Source of the DNA: JAGLTZ01 sp964637695
GTDB lineage: Bacteria > Blakebacterota > Blakebacteria > Blakebacterales > Blakebacteraceae
Reading direction: 5' to 3'
NCBI GenBank assembly: GCA_964637695.1
Contig: CAZWVF010000048.1
Span: 1-19,721, forward strand
DNA: 19,721 nt
Below the pieces are notes generated by a model. It was given only the letters and a program-made list of their open reading frames with translations. It was not told the DNA's origin and made no database searches. The position numbers and the translations under genes are program-made. This document shows positions 7,676 to 13,606 of this stretch, piece after piece. Position 1 is the stretch's first letter; every line of letters starts with the position of its first letter.

Positions 7676-9874
7676 TCAGCTCCCGATATCCAGAGCGATA
7701 TCCAGTGGTACTTTGAGACCCGTGACCAGGACTTCTGCACCCGAGCCATCCAGATTGGCCCGCTGTATTACGTTATTCCCGTCATCGATCCAGTACATCT
7801 GGTTGTTCGTGAGATCCAGGGCGATTCCCCTCGGCTTGTTGAGTCCGGTAACCAGGGTTTCGACGCCTGAGCCGTCAAGATTGGAACGCTGGATCACATT
7901 ATTTGCATCCTCAGTCCAGTATATCTTGCCACCGGCGGTATCCAGGGCGATGCCGTATGGTGCTGCGATCCCTGTTACCAGATTTTCAACAACTGAACCA
8001 TCCAGGTTAGCCCGCTGTATTGCGTTGTTCCCGTCATCGACCCAGTACATCTTGCCGGCGGCGACATCCAGGGCTATGTGCCGCGGCTTCCTGAGTCCGG
8101 TGACCAGGTCTTCGACGCCCGAGCCGTCAAGGTTGGCACGCTGGATCTTGTTACGTCTCCTCCCGTCATCGGTCCAGTACATCTTACCCCCGGCAACATC
8201 CAGAGCAAGTCCCAGTGGAATCTTCAGCCCCGTGACCAGGGTTTGGATACCGGTACCATCGTAGTTGGAGCGATGGATGGCATTGGTCCCGTCATCGGCC
8301 CAGTAGATCATCTTCCCGGCGATGTCCAGGTCTATACCTGTCGGTTTGTTGAGCCCGGAGACGAGGATCTCAATACCCGAGCCACTGGTGTTGGCCCATT
8401 TGATGTTCTTTTCATTCCTGTTCTGATCGGTCCAGAACATCTTCGAGACGATAATAATCGGGAGATCTATGATGATTGTGTTCTGAACCATGGATGATGT
8501 GTTGTAGTCGAGAATATATTCGAAGGTTCCATTGCCGGTGTAACCCGACATAGCCCCGGTCCCCCCGGTAATGTCGAATGTGGCGTATATCCGCCTGGCA
8601 TAGAATCCGTCGTTGCCCAGATCGAGGTTGGCAAAGGAGATCTTCAGGGTTCCCCTGTCGGTCCAGTACATCTTGCCGTTCGTGGCGTCAACGGCCAGTC
8701 CGTATGGAATGGAAAGCCCGGTGATCCGGTCCTCCACGACGGAGCCGTCCAGATTGGCCCGGTGGATCATGTCTGTGCCGTTATCGATCCAGTACATCTT
8801 GCCCCCGGCAGCGTCGAGGCTTATGTGTCTTGGTCTGTTCAGTCCGGTAACGAGCGTTTCTACACCCGATCCATCCAGGTTCGACCTCCGGATATGATTA
8901 TTCCCATCGTCTGTCCAGTAAATCTTCCCTCCCGAGGTATCCAATGCGATCCCCAGCGGAATATTGAGTCCGGTTACCAGGCTCTCTATTGTTGTGCCGT
9001 CCAGGTTGGCACGGTAGATCCTGTTATCCCCGTCACTGCTCCAGTAGACCTTGCCTCCAGAGACATCCAGTGCAATACCCATCGGATTGTTGAGGCCTGA
9101 TATGATCACTTCGGCACCGGTACCATCCAGGTCGGCACGCTGGATATGGTCTTCCCTGTCATCAGTCCAGTACATCTTGCCCCCGGAAACATCCAGTGCG
9201 ATACTTCGGGGTCTGCGTCCCGTGGCGACCAGGCTTTCACTGCTGTAACCATATATGCTGCTTCGATGGACGGAATCTGTGGTAGCATCAACCCAGTACA
9301 GCATCCTGTTGATTTCATCGACCGCGATACCGTTTGGTCCGCTGAGACCGGTTACAACGTCCGCTATGTAAGGTCCCGGGTGAGGGGTAATGATCTCTTC
9401 GATGATTCCACCGGTAACCGCACCTGTCATGGTTCCCGACTCACCAACTTGCGATACGTCGACGGTTATTATTCCGGTTGCAGTGCGCGCCGCACTCGAG
9501 AATGCATGTGGATATGAAGTAAGCAGAACGCCGTCGGGTGCGGCTTCGGTGTACCCGGTCCAATCCCATGCCAGGCTCTGGGTCGAGGAGAATGTCCATA
9601 TACCTTCAACAAGCTGTGTTGTTTGAGCTATTGTCTCTGCTCCGCCTATCCAGTCCCCGTTGGAGAAGTACTCATCGAGCCAGTTTACACTCCAGTTCGT
9701 GGCAGGTTCCCCCAGCTCGAATTGATAAGGACTTACCCCTGCAATTTGTCCGAAAAATCCTTTGTCGGTCGAACTGCCGCGTGTGGGGCGGGTAGGGGAG
9801 GACATCCACTCGCAGCTTCCCACGAGCAGGATCGCTCCTGCCAGCGATATAAATATGCCGAATCTGTGATTCAT
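7676..9874 (-). CDS. Lipoprotein with two six-bladed YWTD beta-propellers
   Basis: 732-aa surface or periplasmic lipoprotein with lipobox VGSC (C21). AGGAGG lies 7 bases before the ATG. Residues 36-165 form an N-terminal domain I do not recognise. Twelve LDL-receptor class B (YWTD) repeats of about 42 residues follow, in two sets of six: YW cores near 193, 235, 277, 319, 361 and 403, then 480, 524, 566, 610, 652 and 694. Each set is the right size for one six-bladed propeller. Repeats follow the pattern GGKxYWTDDGNNxIxRANLDGS. Residues about 418-476 interrupt the array with a glycine-rich beta segment (GGTGAMSGYTGNGTFEY) of the kind seen in secreted beta-barrel proteins. No catalytic residues are evident, so a binding or scaffold role is inferred. 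It converges with the EEP gene (22 bases between them) and diverges from the protease gene. Confidence 0.88.
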   Translation of the reverse strand: MNHRFGIFISLAGAILLVGSCEWMSSPTRPTRGSSTDKGFFGQIAGVSPYQFELGEPATNWSVNWLDEYFSNGDWIGGAETIAQTTQLVEGIWTFSSTQSLAWDWTGYTEAAPDGVLLTSYPHAFSSAARTATGIITVDVSQVGESGTMTGAVTGGIIEEIITPHPGPYIADVVTGLSGPNGIAVDEINRMLYWVDATTDSVHRSSIYGYSSESLVATGRRPRSIALDVSGGKMYWTDDREDHIQRADLDGTGAEVIISGLNNPMGIALDVSGGKVYWSSDGDNRIYRANLDGTTIESLVTGLNIPLGIALDTSGGKIYWTDDGNNHIRRSNLDGSGVETLVTGLNRPRHISLDAAGGKMYWIDNGTDMIHRANLDGSVVEDRITGLSIPYGLAVDATNGKMYWTDRGTLKISFANLDLGNDGFYARRIYATFDITGGTGAMSGYTGNGTFEYILDYNTSSMVQNTIIIDLPIIIVSKMFWTDQNRNEKNIKWANTSGSGIEILVSGLNKPTGIDLDIAGKMIYWADDGTNAIHRSNYDGTGIQTLVTGLKIPLGLALDVAGGKMYWTDDGRRRNKIQRANLDGSGVEDLVTGLRKPRHIALDVAAGKMYWVDDGNNAIQRANLDGSVVENLVTGIAAPYGIALDTAGGKIYWTEDANNVIQRSNLDGSGVETLVTGLNKPRGIALDLTNNQMYWIDDGNNVIQRANLDGSGAEVLVTGLKVPLDIALDIGS

Positions 9875-10383
9875 CTCCAGACCTCCTGAAGTACCATGCC
9901 TGCGTTCAGCAGGTCGATACTTGCGGCGATCATCACTGCCGATCAGGTACTGTTTTCAGCCTATGCAGTTTCCTCCAAAGGTACAAGCCCTTACGACGAG
10001 TCCAGATGAAGGGTGGCTCAGCGTCTGATTTCATGCATCCCGAAGGCGTTCTCAACATACAGGATACAGTTATCCACCGAATTAATATCGCAAAACATGT
10101 GCCATCCGGTAGATAATTTTTTATTGGTATCCCCTGAATACCGTAAAATATTGTAAGACATGGAGATAAAGAAATATGCCTGTCTCTGTATGCAATTATT
10201 AATAAAGGAATTCCACATTGATAATCAAATATTTGTAACATATTTGTTCTACAAGTACGATATGCAGGTTATTCAGTTACAATAATGTAATTTAATGTAC
10301 ACACATTCATCGCAGACCGATTTCTGCTTTCATTAAAATATGATTTCCAGTGCGAGTCGGGAAATGGGATAGAAAGTGACAAA
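9875..10383. other. AT-rich divergent intergenic region
   Basis: About 510 bases between the diverging propeller lipoprotein and protease genes, with no supportable gene. The stretch 10050-10340 is much AT-richer than the rest of the window and is the natural place for both promoters. ATATTTGT occurs twice, at 10229-10236 and 10240-10247, starts 11 bases apart, which puts both copies on the same face of the helix. TACAAT at 10278-10283 resembles a -10 box but lacks a matching -35. A minus-strand frame (9933-10241) is open for 102 codons but lacks a ribosome site and resembles no family I know. Confidence 0.45.
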
Positions 10384-12165
10384 ATGGCGTTGTTGCATGG
10401 TACGGCCGTACCTAAACTACGCGCCATGCACTCCATCGGGTCACATCTGCTCACGTTCCCTTTGAAGGCTCGAACTGCGCTCCTCCTTTATACTCTTTTA
10501 TCCTTCTCCAGCGGAAGCGTCCTGTCTCAGGATCAACCTGTGACAACCGGTCTGCAGGATTATGCTCCTGGTCGCGTGGTTGTGCATCTCGGTCCATCAC
10601 CGCTGGCTGCCCGCGTTCAGCAGGAACAGTTCACTTCCGAACTTGGCGAAACCATAGCTTCGCAGCTGGCAGTTGCCTCGGCTCGACCTCTCTTCCCGCT
10701 GAATGGTCCGGCAGTTGTTCAGCTTCAGCGAATCAGGTCTTCGAATGCATTGCTCCTGCCGGCTGAATCTGAAGATGCCATCCGGATCCGCCGCAGCCGG
10801 TTCGGTCTCGACCGGTGGATCGTGCTGGAACTCGCCGGCGGGGAAACGGTCACTGGAGCGATCAATCGGCTTCGTGGCCACCTGCTTGTAGAGATTGTCG
10901 AGCCCGATTATCGGGGTAGAGGAGCAGGAGTCAGAACCACTGACAATTCCCTTCCGGGATTCACGCCCAACGATCCGCGTTTCAGCGACCAGTGGTACCT
11001 GGACAATATCGATGATGCAGACATCGATATGCCCGAAGCGTGGGATATCCAACGGTCAGCGTCGGCCGTACCTGTGGCAGTTCTGGATACCGGTGCCGAC
11101 CTCGATCATCCCGATCTGGCCGCAGCACTTCTCCCCGGATGGGATTTTGTGAATGATGATTCCAACCCCGAGGATGATGAAGGACATGGCAGCAATGTTG
11201 CCGGTTTGATCGGAGCGACAGGGGGCAACGGGCTGGGTATCGCAGGAGTGGCGTTCGAAACCCTGATCGTTCCGGTAAAAGTCCTCGACCAGAATCAGTT
11301 CGGTTACTACAGCTGGTGGGCGTCCGGATTCTACTATGCCGCAAATCTGGGAGTCAGGGTCATCAACCTGTCGGCCGGAGGGGAGAACCATTCAGAGGCG
11401 CTGAATGCGGCAGTTCTGTATGCCTATGACAGGGGAATAGTTATCTGTGTGGCCATGATGAACGAGAACAGTGATGTGCCCTACTATCCCGCGGCATACT
11501 CAGAAACTGTTGCTGTGGGAGCTACAGATCGTCAGGACCAGAGAGCGGATCCTTTCACCTGGGGTAAAGGGTCCTCATACGGTGACCACATCGACCTGGT
11601 AGCGCCCGGAAATGGTCTGATCTCAACTTTCCTGAACGGTAGTTATGCCCGCTATGCGGGAACTTCCCAGTCGGCACCCCTGGTAAGTGGTGTTGCGGCT
11701 CTGATGATCCAGATCGATGTGACACTGACTCCCCGGGAAATCGTAACGATCCTGCAGCAGACTGCGGATGATCAGGTGGGCCGACCAGCAGAAGATATTG
11801 CCGGATTCGATATCTATCACGGATATGGCCGTTTGAATGCCCTCTCGGCTCTCACTGTGGTTTCCACCGGTACGGTGACTCCCGATGTGTTTGCATCATA
11901 TCTCCCCCGACCCAATCCGAGCAGCGGACCGGTCAGGTTCGTATACGATCTGATGGAACCGGCCGCGGTGACTCTCAGAATTTTCGATGTAAGAGGGCGG
12001 CTGGTGGCCACTGTACTGGAGGGAGTATCGCGATCGGCAGGCAGGCATGTCGAGACCTGGTTCGGGATCAGTCTGGATGGGAACCAGGTCCCATCCGGAG
12101 TGTATCTATACGAACTGGTTGCAGGGTACAATAGAGCAACCGGGAAGTTAATACGTCTGAATTGA
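10384..12165 (+). CDS. Secreted subtilisin-family (S8) protease with C-terminal sorting-like domain
   Basis: 593-aa serine endopeptidase. A hydrophobic N-terminal stretch (about 30-45) is a signal peptide. Residues 60-180 look like an I9-like or Fervidolysin-type propeptide ending near EIVEPDY. The catalytic domain has D235 (VAVLDTGADLDHPDL), H268 (DEGHGSNVAG), the probable oxyanion N360 and S428 (GTSQSAPLVSG). The usual HGTHVAG, AAGNEG and GTSMAAP appear here as HGSNVAG, AMMNEN and GTSQSAP, so the triad is intact while the surroundings drift. Residues about 507-593 form a FlgD-like Ig domain of the T9SS-sorting style (PNPSSG at the start, SGVYLYEL and TGKLIRL at the end). ATG 10384 has only a weak AAAG upstream; ATG 10426 is an alternative that shortens the odd N-terminus. 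It is divergent to the propeller gene and appears monocistronic. Confidence 0.92.
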   Translation: MALLHGTAVPKLRAMHSIGSHLLTFPLKARTALLLYTLLSFSSGSVLSQDQPVTTGLQDYAPGRVVVHLGPSPLAARVQQEQFTSELGETIASQLAVASARPLFPLNGPAVVQLQRIRSSNALLLPAESEDAIRIRRSRFGLDRWIVLELAGGETVTGAINRLRGHLLVEIVEPDYRGRGAGVRTTDNSLPGFTPNDPRFSDQWYLDNIDDADIDMPEAWDIQRSASAVPVAVLDTGADLDHPDLAAALLPGWDFVNDDSNPEDDEGHGSNVAGLIGATGGNGLGIAGVAFETLIVPVKVLDQNQFGYYSWWASGFYYAANLGVRVINLSAGGENHSEALNAAVLYAYDRGIVICVAMMNENSDVPYYPAAYSETVAVGATDRQDQRADPFTWGKGSSYGDHIDLVAPGNGLISTFLNGSYARYAGTSQSAPLVSGVAALMIQIDVTLTPREIVTILQQTADDQVGRPAEDIAGFDIYHGYGRLNALSALTVVSTGTVTPDVFASYLPRPNPSSGPVRFVYDLMEPAAVTLRIFDVRGRLVATVLEGVSRSAGRHVETWFGISLDGNQVPSGVYLYELVAGYNRATGKLIRLN

Positions 12166-12315
12166 TTGTCATTGAATCATAAGTCTTCACATGTCCTTAA
12201 CATAATCATCAGACTCATCATCTATATTCCGGTTTGATAAATTGGTCGATAGCTGGCTGAGGCCATCCAGGCAGTCGATGGTGGAGTCGACTGAAGAACA
12301 GGGGATCGGATACTC

Positions 12316-12786
12316 ATGATGTCACGGAAGACGATGGAGAGAAAATCGGATAACAAGCCGATAAGCGGTCGCCGGAATTTCCTCCAGGTTATCCTGGGCG
12401 GGAGTATATTAAGCCTTGCAGGTTCCATTGTATATCCGGTCTGGCGGTTCATTTTCCCCCCACGTACGATCCGGGTAGCAGAAGAATCGCTCAGCGTCGG
12501 TACTATCGATGAATTTCCACTGAATTCCGGCCGATTGTTTTCATTCGGAGGCGAGCCCGTCATACTGATCCACACTCCTCAGGGTGAATTCCGTGCCTTT
12601 TCGGCAACGTGCACGCACCTTGCCTGTACAGTGCAATACCGTCCAGACATCAGTCATATCTGGTGCGCATGCCATGATGGTCATTTCGACCTGACCGGGA
12701 AGAATATACAGGGCCCCCCTCCGCGCCCCCTTCCTCCGTTCGAAGTACAATTCCGTGACGATGAGGTTCTGATCAGACGGATTTAA
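12316..12786 (+). CDS. Orphan Rieske 2Fe-2S protein with Tat-type membrane anchor
   Basis: 156-aa Rieske protein. Residues 19-24 (RRNFLQ) with the following hydrophobic stretch (about 25-50) form a Tat-type signal anchor, as in bc1 and b6f Rieske subunits. The cluster ligands are CTHLAC and CACHDGHF: two Cys and two His, plus two further Cys able to form the stabilising disulfide. The usual CPCHGS is CACHDGH here, as in many QcrA/PetC-like proteins. A proline-rich loop, GPPPRPLPPFEV, follows the second box, typical of cytochrome-complex Rieske proteins. No cytochrome b, cytochrome c or arsenite-oxidase subunit is adjacent, so the partner is encoded elsewhere or it acts alone in periplasmic electron transfer. 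ATG 12316 is weakly placed about 11 bases after AGGGGA; ATG 12319 or 12334 are possible. Confidence 0.9.
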   Translation: MMSRKTMERKSDNKPISGRRNFLQVILGGSILSLAGSIVYPVWRFIFPPRTIRVAEESLSVGTIDEFPLNSGRLFSFGGEPVILIHTPQGEFRAFSATCTHLACTVQYRPDISHIWCACHDGHFDLTGKNIQGPPPRPLPPFEVQFRDDEVLIRRI

Positions 12787-12791
12787 CATGC

Positions 12792-12847
12792 AGCCGGCAT
12801 AACCGGCAGGACCTTTATCGATTCTTTGGGGATCCTTCATGCCGGCT
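12792..12847 (+). other. Imperfect stem-loop between Rieske and PII-like genes
   Basis: AGCCGGCAT at 12792-12800 pairs perfectly with ATGCCGGCT at 12839-12847. Inside the loop AGGACC (12808-12813) can pair with GGATCCT with one bulge, and a competing small hairpin GCCGG/CCGGC (12793-12807) overlaps the first arm. It lies just past the Rieske stop codon. There is no run of T after it, so a classical intrinsic terminator is not well supported; a mRNA-end or attenuator structure is possible. Confidence 0.35.
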
Positions 12848-12913
12848 TAATTCTCCATTCCATATAATCCATCTGCATAACACGCAGGTCCCCGTAAAAT
12901 AAGGAGAGGGACA

Positions 12914-13276
12914 ATGAATGCAGATAAAACACTTAGGGAGATCAAAGCATATATCCGTACAGAACGGCTGGATGCAGTTGTTCACGCCCTGGATGGACTT
13001 GGTGTCTGCCAGATGACGATCGTGGAAGTACAGGCACTTGCCGGTGGAGTGGATACGGCGGATTACAAGTATTCCATCAAGCTGGCAGACAAATACTCGA
13101 ATCTGGCCAAACTGGAACTGGTCTGTCCGGCAGATCGCTCAGAGAGGATCGTTGAGGCAATTGCTGACTCAGCCCGCCTCGGAGAGCAGGGAGACGGATT
13201 TATCTTCATCTCAGAAATCATTGATATGGTTGACATCTTTACCAGGACCGGACTTGCTGCTGTTTGCAGTGATTGA
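12914..13276 (+). CDS. PII-like signalling protein (PII-NG/metal-associated type)
   Basis: 120-aa protein of the GlnB/PII superfamily. The N-terminus (LREIKAYIRTERLDAVVHAL) and VCQMTIVEV match the first beta-alpha-beta unit. LAKLELVCPADRSERIVEAI and GDGFIFIS match the second half, and FTRTG is the C-terminal signature. The T-loop is about 5 residues shorter than in GlnB and lacks the GRQKGHTE and RGAEY segments, including the uridylylated tyrosine; the B-loop lysine (TGKIGDG) is replaced (LGEQGDG). Classical nitrogen control by uridylylation is therefore unlikely. Divergent PII proteins of this kind (the PII-NG group) are known beside heavy-metal efflux genes, and this gene is followed by copA about 320 bases downstream. 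AAGGAGAGGG at 12901-12910 precedes the ATG. Membership in the superfamily is firm; the metal link is inference. Confidence 0.85.
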   Translation: MNADKTLREIKAYIRTERLDAVVHALDGLGVCQMTIVEVQALAGGVDTADYKYSIKLADKYSNLAKLELVCPADRSERIVEAIADSARLGEQGDGFIFISEIIDMVDIFTRTGLAAVCSD

Positions 13277-13349
13277 GGGTTGGACCTTGTCTCAATCAAT
13301 TATGAAGAGCACGGGATGAACATGGGCGGCAACCGGATTACCGAATCGC

Positions 13350-13581
13350 TCAGGTAAGCTGTCGTTTGACGAACCAGACGATAAGCAGGGGCAGCAATGT
13401 CTATTGTAGAAGAGGAGTCAATCCGATTATTATTGCTGATAGAGCACCGAGGGCTGTGAAAGCGATGATGTCTATCTTCCATGAATTCCCATACGAAGTT
13501 CAGAAGGAAAGCGAAAACAGCGACAAGGAGGAGAGTGATGAGTAAGAAAGACAATCTTCGCAGCTGCTTTTTCCCCTTGAT
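13350..13581 (-). pseudogene. Possible decayed membrane-protein gene
   Basis: The minus strand reads as a membrane protein, but in two frames. From about 13581 one frame gives a basic start (KGKKQLRRL) and a strongly hydrophobic segment (LITLLLVAVFAFLLNFVWEF). Around 13480 the hydrophobic reading moves to another frame, giving KIDIIAFTALGALSAIIIGL, then a TAG at 13401-13403, then LLPLLIVWFVKRQLT before a TGA at 13350-13352. No ATG opens it; TTG 13554 is the first conventional start. A frameshifted and stop-broken remnant explains this best, but random hydrophobic bias cannot be excluded. The same bases on the plus strand hold the possible copA leader ORF; both readings are unlikely to be right. 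Confidence 0.3.
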
Positions 13582-13606
13582 GTCGAGGCAGGAAAATAAT
13601 GGATGA
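13538..13606 (+). CDS. Possible 22-codon leader ORF coupled to copA
   Basis: ATG 13538 follows a near-perfect ribosome site, AAGGAGGAG (13525-13533, spacing about 6). It encodes 22 residues with one Cys (C10) and internal Met15. Its stop codon (TGA 13604-13606) overlaps the copA start, sharing 8 bases (ATGGATGA), which would permit translational coupling. No known peptide family matches. The purine-rich site may instead be the complement of Leu-Leu-Leu-Val codons of a decayed minus-strand gene, so confidence is low. Confidence 0.25.
   Translation: MSKKDNLRSCFFPLMSRQENNG

Noticed and set aside
7676..9330. Regular DNA repeats considered as a CRISPR or tandem non-coding array
   Set aside because: The period of about 126 bases equals 42 codons and keeps one open frame with YWTD motifs; there are no short unique spacers.
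7605..9517. Several plus-strand open frames with repeated peptides
   Set aside because: They are the complement of the YWTD repeats and their regularity comes from those codons.
9933..10241. 102-codon minus-strand open frame in the AT-rich intergenic region
   Set aside because: No ribosome site, mixed composition and no recognisable protein features.
12197..12228. TTAACA and TATATT as a promoter for the Rieske gene
   Set aside because: The 20-base spacing is too long for a normal sigma70 promoter and no extended -10 compensates.
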